Below are positions 1-9,608 of a stretch of DNA of 64,000 nt, piece after piece. This DNA comes from Chondrus crispus. Lineage: Eukaryota > Rhodophyta > Florideophyceae > Gigartinales > Gigartinaceae. Location of the stretch: positions 369,917 to 433,916 of the forward strand of contig NW_005179265.1 in the NCBI RefSeq assembly GCF_000350225.1. The letters run 5' to 3'. Under the pieces are notes generated by a model that saw nothing but the letters and a program-made list of their open reading frames with translations, was not told the DNA's origin and did no database searches. The first letter of the stretch is position 1. Every line of letters begins with the position of its first letter. Made by a program: the position numbers and the translations under genes.

Positions 1-59
1 AGCGCTCCGATTACCCGGAGGTTCGGTTGGGTTTGAAGAGCCGGTCGTAGGCTCTTCTA

Positions 60-155
60 GACATTAATAAACTGTTTAAACTATAGTTTAAACAGTTTAT
101 TAATGTCCCAGAAAAAGTTAAAGGAAGTATACTTCCTTTAACTTTTTCTGGGACA
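60..155. repeat. Two overlapping perfect palindromes
   Basis: Positions 60-107 form a perfect 48-bp palindrome with no loop (centre between 83 and 84). Positions 104-155 form a second perfect 52-bp palindrome (centre between 129 and 130). They share the four bases TGTC. The first is A/T-rich, and the second carries AGAAAAAGTTAAAGGAAGTA arms. Each could extrude as a cruciform or form a hairpin in RNA. No coding sequence or TIR element around them is recognisable. Confidence 0.95.
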
Positions 156-1379
156 ATTCCCACATTGATCAATCGCGTTTTTCCCTTACGTTTTTGTTAG
201 ACCATTCCATTGGCCAGGCGGCGATCCGCCACGACTCTTTCGGGGCACCTCGCGTATCTCCATCCCCCCAGCTCGTGTGTTCCTCGCCGCTCGCTGACTG
301 CTCTTGACACCGCTCGCTCGCCGCTCCGCACGAGGCTGGCTGGCGGCACTTCGCCGCTCGCTCGGAGCTCCTTCGCAGCTCGCTTATCGATTGCTCGCCA
401 CCGATCACTAGCCACAGGTCTGTTACCGCTGACTCGCCGTTTTCGTCGCCGCTCGCTTCTCAACGCTCTCCTGCCGCGCCCTTGTTCATGCTGCCGCGCG
501 TCACTGCTCCTCCGCCCCACCGCCGCCGCTGCTCCAACAGCAAGCCGCCGCCTACAGGCCTTCATTCTACCTGGTTCGCGCCGCTGCTGCGCCGCGGTCG
601 CGCCGACGCTGCTGCCTCTCACAAGCTGCCCCGCCGCCGCGCACGCCTCTCGCTGCTGCCGGCCATACGCCGTTGCTGCGCCGCTATTGCGCCGTCGCCA
701 CAGCCTCTCCCAACCCGACGCGCCGCTGATCACGGCTCTTCCTGCTGTCGGTTCTACGTCGCCGCTGCGACGACGTGTACGCCGCCACTGCGGCGCCGCG
801 CGTCGGCCGCTGCTACTCAGCAAACCGCCGTGCCTCCGCGCACTCCTCTCACTGCTGCCGGCCCTACGCTGCCACTCCGCCGCCCCGCACTGACGGTGCT
901 GCTATTTGCAAGCCGCCGCCCTGCCGCACAGGGCTCTCGTTGGTGCGCCGCCGCCGCCTCGCCGCCACCCGCCGCCGCTGCTGCTTCCCAGCCGCTGCGC
1001 CGCTGCTTACGGGTCTTGCTTTTGCCTAGCTTACGCCTCCGCTGCGCCCCCCGAGCCACGCCGCTGCTACCCCGCCGTCGTGCCGCCACCGCTACTACCG
1101 AAGCCAACGCCTGCTGTGGCCGTGCTACACACCAACCGTCGTCTTTGCCTCCCACTTCCAGGCTCTGCGCTCGCAACTACTCGCATTTTCTGTTGCCGTG
1201 TTGAGGCACTCCAGCACAATCACTGGGGGTCCAGTGCACACCCCCTCACCAGCCAAGGGGTTGTCGTGTTGGACTAGTAGGTGGCCAGCCGATTCACACG
1301 GTTTGAGTACTGAGACTGCTACGAAAGGGACTGTAGGACTGTTGTCGAGATTTTTGGGAGTTAGGAAATCGGTTCTGTT
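156..1379. other. GC-rich low-complexity tract, no gene seen
   Basis: This tract is dominated by short CGC/GCC/GCTGC-type runs. Long open frames exist on both strands and in several frames, with Ala/Arg/Pro/Ser/Cys-rich products. That is what a stop-poor GC-rich repeat yields by chance. No domain, start context or homologous copy elsewhere in the window supports a gene. Confidence 0.5.
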
Positions 1380-1399
1380 TTAACTTTGCTCGAGAGCGG

Positions 1400-1927
1400 T
1401 TGACCCGGAATAAATCGTGGCAGAGGTGCGTCGTGCAGGACGTAATGCGTCCAATCGGGGGGAAGTTCGGCCTTCCTCACCAGATTATACCCCTAGCACG
1501 TATCAAAGGCGATCGTGCGGGGTTTATATGCATTTCCCTCTGTGGCTATCGAGCCGAGGACGTTGTAAATCTTCGACGTCATAAGGCAAATGTCGCCGTT
1601 GACAACCTTCGGGGCGGCCTTATCGGTGAGGTCGTTCCGCTGGGGCCTTCGATTTCGGTGCTGGTCCCGCTTGCGTTTCCTTCTCCCCCTTTCTTGGGGC
1701 GTCCGCGGATCAGTGACGCCCCTCGGATTATTCGAGTCCGTACGACACGGACCCTTCTCCGTCGACCTTGGGCTCGCGGGAGTCAGGGGGTCGACCGAAT
1801 CTTTTCGGTCGTCGTTGCCTCCGTCGCCATCGTTACGCCTCACCGGGACGTCGGCTGTCCTGGTGTCCTGTCCTCCTAACGTCGGGCCTTCGGAGGCCTC
1901 GACGTGCGCTCCCTTCTGTATCGGCAT
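1400..1927 (-). pseudogene. Ty3/gypsy retropepsin fragment (element D)
   Basis: Read on the minus strand, the product has a basic, Arg/Asp-rich lead followed by a retropepsin-like stretch with KVVNGDICLM and RTIAFDTC, then a stop, then GYNLVRKAELPPDW. Elements A, B and C have DT(G/D)AGxNxVR at the same place. The catalytic DTGAG loop is therefore replaced here by DTC-stop-G. It lies directly downstream of the Gag-like frame at 2068-3098, which is the normal gag-protease order. No RT follows at lower coordinates, so the copy is truncated as well as mutated. Family assignment rests on the motif and the order. Confidence 0.55.
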
Positions 1928-2067
1928 TACAGGAGCTCCCGTGCCCGCCTCCGGAAGCGGGGGATGTATTATCGGACAATACCCCCCGTGTCCTTGGCGA
2001 GCACGCTGGATCGGGTCTAGTTCGTGGGGAAAAAACGGCTCACGCGACCGCGTGTACGTAACCGTCT

Positions 2068-3098
2068 TTACCCTTTTTTCGACCTACCCGTGCTACCGGA
2101 GCTAACCTCCTGGCTATCGACGGCCAGGTCTTCTTCGGGTAGCCGGCCGCGTGGGTCGGGACGATTCCCCCACTGCGGCTCGGCGGCCTTGGCGAAGTAC
2201 TCGGGTACTTCCAGGCCTTGACCAGCGGCGTCCGGTCGTCGCAGGATATGGGGGACGAAGCGAGTCGGCTCTCCTTCGTGACCCTCCGTGGGTAGAGGGT
2301 ACGGATCTTCTACCCAGTCTTGCAGGTACATTATCGCATTTTGTACCTGTTGGGGTAACCGAGAACGGTCTCGGTCCCCTCTTTCTCCTTGTCGGGGGCA
2401 CCTTGTGTCCGCGTGCCGGTAGGCGGGTCGATCCCGACGATCGACTTCGTTACGACGGTACCGGCCTCCCCGGGGCGCCTTCCTAGCAATCCAACCCGAT
2501 CGGTTCGGGAAACCTTGACGCGGGAGACGGCCCTCGCCGGCCGCTTGCCGGAGGAGATTACGCGCACCGGGGCGCGTCTCCATCTGGTAGCGGTAGTTCC
2601 TGTACGCCGTGAACATCCGTTGTTCCGGCGACAGGAACGGGCACGCGTACATGGCGTGTCCGTACGTACGGCATAGCCAGCGCACGTACGCCCTGCCATC
2701 CGTTGAGGCGAAGGTCGCCGCGTGACGTGCCTCCTCATCGGTGAGGAAGGGTACGCGAGGGGCTTCGGCTCCTGCATCTCGACTCGAGATGTCGAGCTCT
2801 GCGACCCGGGGGTCCGTACCCCTTGCCACTCTTGGAGTGGCCGCGAAGGCGGTCGCGTAACTCGATGTCGTTCCGGTCGACATTGGTGAGGGGGGTCGTC
2901 CCCCCACGGGACCTCCTCCTTGCGTAATGAGGACAGGGACGGCATGCCACTCATCCTCCCCGATGTGGAGGGTCGAGGCGGGCGAACTTGTTGCGGCGGA
3001 CTTCGTAGTCCTGCCAGCCTTCCCTGTAGCATAAACACCCCAACGTCGAGGGGGTGTATGCACAGTCCTGCTAGACCCTGACCGGAGAAGGGAAGCAA
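2068..3098 (-). pseudogene. Gag-like protein with degenerate zinc knuckle (element D)
   Basis: The minus-strand frame ending at 2068 encodes about 330 residues. The middle contains RWLCRTYGHAMYACPFLSPE, which has the spacing of a retroviral-type CCHC knuckle (C-x4-H-x4-C) except that the first cysteine is replaced by arginine. An acidic/Pro-rich tail with WVEDPYPLP and FVPHILRRPD follows. A second overlapping frame is open to 3098, so the start is unclear and a frameshift is possible. With the protease fragment downstream this looks like a decayed gypsy gag. An intact host gene is less likely because the protease is dead. Confidence 0.5.
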
Positions 3099-3769
3099 CC
3101 CCAGCTAACGGAACCGGGCGAGCCCGGGTAGCGGTGGTAGAGCGGGTACGGTCGGCGACGCGCGCACGCGCAGGCCGATCTACGCCTCGACGCCCCGGCG
3201 CAGCGCTGGGTGACGTACCAGCGCTGACGGGCGGAGGCGGATCTAGGCTCGCTCGCGTGCTCGCACGTCCCCTGCCCGCTCGGCTCCTAACTAGATACGG
3301 GCTAGTGGGAACCGGTTCTAGAATAAGCGGGGCGAGCTTGACCAGAGGCGTGGGTTCTGGACAAGCTCGTGCTTGTCGTTCCCCTCCGCCGCCGGCCTGC
3401 CCTATTATTTAATGTACAAGTTAGTCTATCATACTACAGTACAGTAAAGACTGTACTGTAGAGCTACTGTAGTCAGCGCCGGTCGTCCTGCGCCCCGGTA
3501 CTGTCGGTCATCGGGGCTGACAGTACACGTGTGGTACACGTATGATACACGTGGGGCACACGTGTGTGATCTAATCTAAATCTAGTTCCACGGGAGGGGG
3601 TTATACTACACGGCCCTCTCCTCAAGAGTGAACGTCCGCGGTCACCCTACTTGTAGCGGGGCCTCCAGGTAATTGTGTCCACCCCGAACCCTCGCTTGGA
3701 TTCCCGTGAGCGTACTCGACCTACCTTTCGCCTCCACCGCGGCGCCGCCATCCCCTCACACGACCGCGC
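3099..3769. other. Non-coding spacer with CACGTG motifs
   Basis: No gene is seen. The stretch holds a 12-bp-arm hairpin (3434-3461), an inverted GTACTGTC/GACAGTAC pair (about 3498-3526) and four closely spaced ACACGTG-type motifs (3525-3565). The same motif type clusters in the F-type repeat near 48.5 kb and in the A and E LTRs, so this may be a decayed LTR, possibly the 5' LTR of element D. I could not define its ends. Confidence 0.4.
3434..3461. repeat. Hairpin, 12-bp perfect arms
   Basis: CTACAGTACAGT is followed by a four-base loop (AAAG) and its exact inverse complement. It could be a terminator-like RNA hairpin or part of a decayed LTR. Function unknown. Confidence 0.8.
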
Positions 3770-4560
3770 GCGCTGCCCTCATCGTCCTCTATCTGCATGC
3801 GGGGGAGCACGAAGTAGAGCTTGATACTGCCGTGGCCTTCGAGCAGGTGCAGTAGCAGTGTCCCGTCGCCGACGATATCGACCGAGTGCACGCCGGTTTT
3901 GGGGGAGGTACACGTCCTCGAACGTGGTGTCCGGGTACAGCCCGCTCACTCGACGCCGGCGTGAGCCCGGTCTTGCCGCACCACCTCCCCCAGCCCTTGT
4001 CGTGCGCGTGCTCCCAGTCGTTGTCCGACTGCAGCGACGCCTTGTCATCGAACGGTGTCTTCGATCCGGCCTTCCACGAACGTCACGTTGCCTTCGTCGG
4101 CGGCGGAGGATGCGGTGGAAAGAGCGCAAGTGTGGGACAGGTTGTTCGATGACACCGAGCTGACGCCCGAGAACGACTCCGTCGCACAAACTTCTCGCCG
4201 TGCATAATCTGTGGCGCGCCGCACCTCGACACGCAGCACAGCGCCACCTGTTTCACCCTGGAATCCCCCGGGCACACGCTCTGGAGCGCGTCCACGTCCA
4301 CATCGGTGACGTACATCGTGGCGGTGAAGCTCAGCGGCGGCTTGTACCGCAGCGCCAGCCAGTGTTACTTCACCATCACGACCTTGATGTGCTCGGCCTC
4401 GGCCTCCGCGTCCTCCGGCTTCTTCGCGGCCTCATGCGCGTGCTCGTGCTATTTTCCGGCCAGCTCTGCGACCTGGGTGGTTCAAAGCGCGACGAGCTGC
4501 TCCACAGCGGCCTCCAGCTCCTCGACGCCGGCGCGCAGCTGAGCGCCTTCGGCCGCGCTC
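3770..4560 (-). pseudogene. Unidentified coding-like remnant
   Basis: On the minus strand one frame (from about 4590 down to 4083) reads as a helical, Ala/Glu-rich segment (VEELEAAVEQLVAL), then HEHAHEAAKKPEDAEAEAEH, then a compact stretch with VALCCVSRCGAPQIMHGEKF. Two or three stop codons interrupt it. Lower down, another frame contains GDGTLLLHLLEGHGSIKLYF. The amino-acid texture looks like an old protein gene with frameshifts. I do not recognise the family and it may be host or transposon derived. Confidence 0.25.
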
Positions 4561-4656
4561 GCGTCGCACTTGGTGCGCACGAGGCGCACCCCGGCGTCCT
4601 TGGTGTCCCTCGCTGTCGGCGGCGACGGTGCGCGTGCCGTTGCTCTTCCTCCGTGC

Positions 4657-5355
4657 CCCTCGCCGTCCGTGGCGGGGGCGCCGGCGCGCGGCGTGCGGCG
4701 TTCGTGTTCTCGTCGGCGTCCCTCGCCGTTCGAGACGAGGCCGCGAGCGTCCGTGCTGCTCCTCTTACTTGGCGCCCCTTGCCGTCCGTGGCGAGGGCGC
4801 GGGCGCGCGTGCAGTTGCTTTTCGTAGGCGTCCCTCGCCGTTCGAGGCGAGGGCACGGGCACGCGTGACGATATTCTTCGTCCGCGCCCCTCGCCGTCCT
4901 TCGCGAGGGCGCGCGCGCGGCGGATGCTCTTCTACTTGGCATCCCTCGCCGTTCGTAGCGAGGGCAAAGCGCGCCGTATTCGTCTTCCTTGATGCACCTC
5001 GCCGTCGGCGGCGAGGGCGCGTCGCGCAGAAGTCGTCTTCTTGTCAGCCCCCGCGCCAGCCGAGGCGAGGGCGCAGCGGGCGGAAGTCGTCTTCTTGTTA
5101 GGATCTCTCGCCGTTTGAGGCGAGGGCGCGAGCGCGCGACGAAGGCTCCGTTCCTTGGTGCCCCTCGCCGTCGGCGGCGAGGGCACACCCCCCGGCATTC
5201 GTCTTCTCGTCGGCGTCCCTCGCCGTTCGAGACGAGGCCGCGAGCGTCCGTGCTGCTTCTCTTCCTTCGCGCCCCTCGCCGTCCGTGGCGAGGGCGTGGG
5301 CGCGCGTGCAATTGCTCTTCGTAGGCGTCCCTCGCCGTCTGAGGCGAGAGAACGG
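4657..5355. repeat. 56-bp minisatellite, about 13 units
   Basis: The core CCCTCGCCGTTCGAGGCGAG recurs, with variation, at about 4657, 4720, 4776, 4832, 4888, 4943, 4996, 5050, 5104, 5162, 5217, 5273 and 5329. The spacing is mostly 54-58 bp, with 56 the commonest. Each core is itself an imperfect inverted repeat. Because 56 is not a multiple of 3, the long Arg-rich open frames across it cycle through reading frames and are not credible proteins. The array ends at the first base of the B 5' LTR. Confidence 0.85.
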
Positions 5356-6321
5356 TGTAGTGCAATACGCACCTGAAAAGGGGGGTGAAAAGAAAGGAAA
5401 ATATTTGGATATGAAAAGTAGTCCGGGTTGGGGGACACACGTGTGAATAATTGCACAGTTTTAATTTTTAATTATTTTATTTTATTTAGTTAATTAGTTG
5501 GCATTAATTTTGCTGACATTAGATTAGATCTAGGATCTAACGCCGCGAGCTACTGTAGTGGCTCCGGCGGGGCGATATATACCATAGCCCTCTGACGACG
5601 AAGTCAGTAAAGGTAACCCGAGTTGCCAGAGTCTGATATCGCCTTGGTTGAAGTCCGTCTTTTACAAGACATTCCCTTTAACTACAGATTACTTTATCCT
5701 TTGCGCTCGGGGGTCCCCTTTTTCCTTATCAATTTTCCTTTACTTCCCTATCCTAATTTCTCTTAATCTTGAGTTGGTCCCACCTTGTAGGATTGCGATC
5801 CGCAACGTGACGTCATTTGCCATCGGGCTTCTGTGTTGGTGCACCAGTGGTGCTTTTCTCAGTGTTAGTTCCATCGGAATCTGGTTGCGACCGATCCGTT
5901 GTTGGTACTTTGCCATCGGGCAGTACGACGGTGTAGCGCTGCTACGTTTTCTTCTTTCCCGACGGGCTACGTTGTGACGTCCCCGTCGAAGACCTTATCA
6001 AGGGTATAAGGTGTACAAGGCGCTCTTCGAGCATTGGATTTACGACCCATCGGACCAGGTTTACCTAAACACCCCTCCGAACTCGTCGAGCAGTTGCCTT
6101 TACAAGTCTCTACCACCATTTACCGATCCCGGGATGGGCCCTTCTCTTTGCCCCCCCTTATCAGGGATCCGAGCTACTGCGGGCCGCAAACCCGCTTAAA
6201 GAGGACAGGGAGCTTCGAACACTCCATAGCGCTGTGCCGTTGGCAGTTGTTGTTTTTGTTGCTGTTGTTTGTGTTGGACCGTCGGACCTTGGTCTCTGCC
6301 TGACAGGCGCATTGCACTACA
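5356..6321 (+). repeat. 5' LTR of element B
   Basis: It begins TGTAGTGCAAT and ends ATTGCACTACA, an 11-bp terminal inverted repeat with TG...CA ends. Most of it is repeated at 31658-32755, and a diverged relative forms the C LTR (45764-46823). A TATA-like element lies at 5573. At 966 bp it is shorter than the 3' LTR because the latter has a 131-bp internal duplication. Confidence 0.9.
5573..5582 (+). promoter_or_regulatory. TATA-like box in the B 5' LTR
   Basis: GATATATACC lies about 220 bp inside the LTR after a GC-rich stretch. The same sequence recurs in the 3' LTR at 31876-31885, and a related GATATAAACC is in the C LTR. It is a plausible core promoter for element transcription. Only the sequence supports this. 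Confidence 0.4.
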
Positions 6322-6325
6322 AAAG

Positions 6326-6343
6326 TGGTCTCCCGACCTAGAA
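6326..6343 (+). other. Primer-binding site of element B
   Basis: TGGTCTCCCGACCTAGAA starts four bases after the 5' LTR. TGG is the complement of a tRNA CCA end. The A and C elements have TGGTCCCCCGACCTAGAA and TGGTCTCCTGACCTAGAA at the same place, so all three probably use the same tRNA primer. I could not identify which tRNA. Confidence 0.7.
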
Positions 6344-6446
6344 ATTGTTTTGTCTACGACAAGGAAGTTGGTCTGGGTAACGGACTCATTTTTTATTTTA
6401 TTTTTGATTGTAACTTTTTTGCTGCGTAGGTCCGCTCGTACGAGCG

Positions 6447-6757
6447 ATGTCAACAAGCGCACCCGGGGACGTCGGTCCCGGGGCGAGTAGAAGCGGATCG
6501 GCACGAGCGTCGAGGATCCCGAGGGGTCCTCGCACCCGGAGCCAGGCCAATACGGCCACGGACCCCGGATATCAAGAATCCCCTCCGGGGATAGCCGCCG
6601 ACAAGACTGACCTCGACGAGAAGTTGGAGAAGATGAGCAGCAAAATTCGCGAAGAAGCGAAGAAAAATCTCGAGGCCGAACTAGGCCTCGTGCAGAAGCA
6701 ACTTGAGTTGCAAAATTCCGAGTTCCACACGTCGTTGGAAGAGCTGACCGCGCGCGT
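6447..6757 (+). pseudogene. gag: Element B Gag, N-terminal part (interrupted by A)
   Basis: The ATG at 6447 opens a Gly/Ser/Arg-rich leader (MSTSAPGDVGPGASRSG) followed by a Glu/Lys-rich coiled-coil region ending EELTARVV. The C copy begins with almost the same residues (MSTSAPGNVGPGASRSG), which supports this start. The frame is cut by the A insertion just after the CGCGT target site and resumes at 18807 with VEFVEKNNGGGTDAIEP. C reads through the equivalent place without interruption (EELTSGVVLVETSL). Confidence 0.85.
6753..6757. repeat. Target-site duplication of A (left copy)
   Basis: CGCGT directly precedes the A LTR start at 6758 and is repeated directly after the other LTR at 18802-18806. 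Five base pairs is the usual Ty3/gypsy duplication length. Confidence 0.9.
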
Positions 6758-7386
6758 TGTCGTGCACTGAGGGGGAAGGGTGGGATCCCCCTCTGGCAGA
6801 GCGCGCGCGTTCGGGGGGTGCGTGTAGGGGGTTATCGGGAGACTACCTGTAAGGGACCGCCACGGGGCCGGGCGCGAAGCGCAGCAGGGAAAGTAAGGGA
6901 AAAAGTGGGAAAACAGAGCCCAGGAGGGGCGGAGCGGTAGGGACAGCTGTCGCGCGGAGAGCCGGGCGGGGCGGGACGACGCGCGCGGTAGAGACAGGAG
7001 GGAATCGGGACGTAGATGGCTCGCAGGGTACCGTCGTGGGACGGGGACCGACGCGAGGCTACGACTCCGTTCCAGAAACCCGAGTTGTAGACCCAAAGCT
7101 TCGTACCGTTTTACTTAGGGTCGGACGTCGGCTATATACTAGCCGACGTCGGAGCTATAATTAATTAAACTAAAAATACTAAATTAAAATGACGGCGGCG
7201 GTGGCCGGAGAAACTCCTCTTGGGGAGGTATGACAACCCTTACACGTGGGGAATGACACCTGGACACAGGGGCCTTGGCGCCCGGTTACACGAGGCGTGG
7301 GGTACACGTGTGCACCGGAGGGGGGAGCCGCGCTGGCCGGGGACAAGTGTCTCGAATGAGAAGATGAGGGGTGTCAGTGCACTACA
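6758..7386 (-). repeat. 3' LTR of element A
   Basis: In element orientation it starts TGTAGTGCACTGA and ends TCAGTGCACGACA, giving TG...CA ends and a near-perfect terminal inverted repeat. It matches 18173-18801 base for base except for about ten substitutions. A diverged relative is the E LTR at 49264. Confidence 0.95.
7124..7150. promoter_or_regulatory. TATA core inside a perfect inverted repeat (A LTR)
   Basis: GACGTCGGCTA, then TATAC, then TAGCCGACGTC: 11-bp perfect arms flank a TATA-containing centre. The symmetry means a TATA-like element is readable on both strands. The second LTR has the same block at 18539-18565. The E LTR keeps a related but diverged block (GTCGACT/AGTCGAC arms). 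Confidence 0.5.
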
Positions 7387-7402
7387 TAGCCCCCCTCTTT
7401 GA
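7387..7402 (-). other. Polypurine tract of element A
   Basis: On the minus strand AAAGAGGGGGGCTA lies immediately before the 3' LTR. That is the normal place and composition of a plus-strand primer. Element E has a similar tract (AGGGGGCTA) at its 3' LTR. Confidence 0.7.
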
Positions 7403-8297
7403 GTAGAGCGTCCTCGGGAACGCTAATTCTGGCATCCACTGGATCGCCGGTGGTCACGTCTTCGTGCCACGGACCTGAGCTTCGTACCCGCGCACTTGCC
7501 CATGCCGACGCGCGCGGCGTTGTCCCGCGATTCCCTCGGCGTGTCGTAGCACGCCCTGGGCGCACGTGATTCCTCGCTCACGACCGCGGCGGTTCACCCA
7601 CGTTCTTGTAGTCGCGTCCTGAGCGCGCCCCCGTGCACGCGCTTTGTCCTGCGCACGAGCACGCCCCTTGCGCGTGCGTACTGGCCCGGGTTGTGAGCGC
7701 GACATAAGCCCATCCACCGGTCTTCTTATTCGCGAGCGCGACGTTTCGCGCACGCTCCTTTCCTCGCGTTCACGCGCGCGGTGCGACACCTCGAGCCGGA
7801 GGTGCGTCGTTACGAGCGTGCGGGGTGAGCTTGGTCAGCCCGACCCGAGGGTAGGAGCTACTCGAGCTAGGGTTGGCTCTACGTGGACAGGTGTCCCGAC
7901 CGGGGGCAGATGTCCCCGCACAGAGGCCGTGAGTCGGGGCGGTACGTATGTCCCATAAAACTCCCCCTTAATCCAGACGGTCCCCGCGAACCCTAATACT
8001 GGCGGTCCGCGTACCGTCGCGGAATTTCCCGATCCCCCGGCAGCCAGGACCGGAGGCGGAACGTAGATGGCGGGAGCGTATAGGGGGCCGCGCGTCTCTG
8101 AGGATGGGCCAGCGGTCACCGGACCGCGGCGACGACTCACGCTTCTTCTCGTGGAACCATCAGACTCCGGTGCGCCCGCGGAGCGCACGACGCGTGAGGT
8201 ACGCTGTAGCAACCCGTCCCCCTTGACACGACCGGGATTCTGACTTCGGAGAGCGGACCTTCGACCCAATTCCGTACTGTACCTCGACGCGAGCGAG
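7403..8297. other. Spacer between the A 3' LTR and the antisense ORF
   Basis: GC-rich, with short alternating GCGC tracts and no open frame with recognisable content. If the antisense ORF is transcribed, its promoter and leader should lie here or in the LTR. No clear TATA or splice signal was identified. Confidence 0.4.
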
Positions 8298-9608
8298 ATG
8301 CACGCACCGGGGTACTCCTTCGGAGGGGTTTCGTCTTCTCAGGGCGATCTGTGGCCCCGTCACCGGGACTTATGGGGTCGGAACTTGTACGACGATGCGC
8401 TACTCTTTGAGCGAGCTCCTTTCATGGCGCCGGAGGGTTTGCGCGACGCGGAATTGATCCGTGCGTACGCGACGTCCACTGGGGAGCTCCCTGGGGGTTT
8501 GAGCGTGGCGGCCGTCGGCTCTCGCGACTTCACACACCGTCTGGTCGTGGAGCCGGCTCTGTTACGTCCGGAATTCAGACGGGTGAACACGGAGGCCCGT
8601 GTGGCCTTCGTGGAATTAATTCGGCAACGTATACGCCGTACCCCCTGCAGCAGGCTCGTCCCTCGGGCTTGGGACCTGGACACCTGGGCGTATCGGGCGG
8701 ATGGGGACCGGGGGTACGTTGCGAATCTGAAACGAATTTTTGATGATCTCCGCATCCGGGAGGAGGAACCCTCGGTGGCCATGATGGCCTGGGACCAACT
8801 TCTGTTGCCAGAGAATTACCCTCGATCCCCAGATCGGAGGTGCGACCCCGCGATGCATACCAAGCTCAAGTTTGAGCGACGCATGCGCAATCGGACGGGG
8901 GTGTTCGTCGCATACGAAGGGGTGGAGGTAAAGACATTCGAGCGGACGGTGCTGAACACGCGGTATCCTGAGATACCGGCGTGGTTTGCGCAGTATGAAG
9001 TCCCTGCGGACTTCATTGCGGAAATTCCCCCGTGCGTGGTGTACTTTGGACTGAGCCTCATGGAAGACCCTCAGTCCGCACGCTGGATGGTCTTCCTCAG
9101 CGAGTGGCTCGCCTTAGTTACGGGGCGGTTCTTGACGTACGCCCACGAGGGACGGTTGTTTATCCTCCCGACCATGGTCGTGGAGTGGTTGCACCGACTG
9201 GACTTGACGGGCATCCTGGGTAGCGCCGAAGCACAGCGACAGTTACAGGTCCTCCTAACCCTCCACGGGGACATCGACTGGTTGCGCGTCCCTTACGCCC
9301 AGGGCCATCATTTTGACAACCCCCGGAGCAGGCACTACTCCCCTGGGAGACAGCATGACGCGGGGCGCCCGGACCGTGGCAACTGGGTCCGCCTCGAGAG
9401 CGGAACGCTCCGCCTGGACCAACCGGAATTTCTGAGGGGAGGGGAAGGGGTCACCGAAGGTGGCGGCGGAGGAGGACGTTCTGGAGGAGTCCGGGTCGCC
9501 GAACGAGAGGGCGAGGGTCGGCGCGTCCGGCGTCGCGGAGTCGCGTTCGTGAAGGGTACTGAGGCCCTCGCCCGAGGGGGGTGGAGAGACGCGATACAGC
9601 GACGATGA
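8298..9608 (+). CDS. Conserved antisense ORF of element A (aORF), unknown function
   Basis: 436 codons on the strand opposite to gag-pol, between the chromodomain end and the 3' LTR. I do not recognise the fold. Blocks shared with three other copies in this window are: WGRNLYDDALLFERAPF (residues 26-42), DTWAYRADGDRGYVANL (128-144), KFERRMRNRTGVFVAYE (191-207), a QYEV block (232-235), RWMVFLSEW (262-270) and GNWV (361-364). The last 70 residues are Gly/Arg/Glu-rich. No signal peptide or membrane segment is evident. It is uninterrupted here, while the B, E and G copies are broken. The start ATG at 8298 precedes the first conserved block by about 25 residues. Long antisense genes are known in the 3' part of some plant Tat-lineage elements such as Grande, but I see no basis for claiming homology. 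Confidence 0.75.
   Translation: MHAPGYSFGGVSSSQGDLWPRHRDLWGRNLYDDALLFERAPFMAPEGLRDAELIRAYATSTGELPGGLSVAAVGSRDFTHRLVVEPALLRPEFRRVNTEARVAFVELIRQRIRRTPCSRLVPRAWDLDTWAYRADGDRGYVANLKRIFDDLRIREEEPSVAMMAWDQLLLPENYPRSPDRRCDPAMHTKLKFERRMRNRTGVFVAYEGVEVKTFERTVLNTRYPEIPAWFAQYEVPADFIAEIPPCVVYFGLSLMEDPQSARWMVFLSEWLALVTGRFLTYAHEGRLFILPTMVVEWLHRLDLTGILGSAEAQRQLQVLLTLHGDIDWLRVPYAQGHHFDNPRSRHYSPGRQHDAGRPDRGNWVRLESGTLRLDQPEFLRGGEGVTEGGGGGGRSGGVRVAEREGEGRRVRRRGVAFVKGTEALARGGWRDAIQRR

Noticed and set aside
197-1277. Many long open frames on both strands
   Set aside because: GC-rich low-complexity DNA leaves few stops; products are Ala/Arg/Pro strings and several frames are equally open.
3525-3565. CRISPR-like or telomere-like repeat of CACGTG units
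   Set aside because: Units are short, irregularly spaced and not separated by uniform spacers; better seen as a motif cluster.
4376-5456. 354-codon and 174-codon Arg-rich minus-strand frames
   Set aside because: They translate a 56-bp minisatellite whose unit is not a multiple of three, so the frame cycles. Composition artefact.
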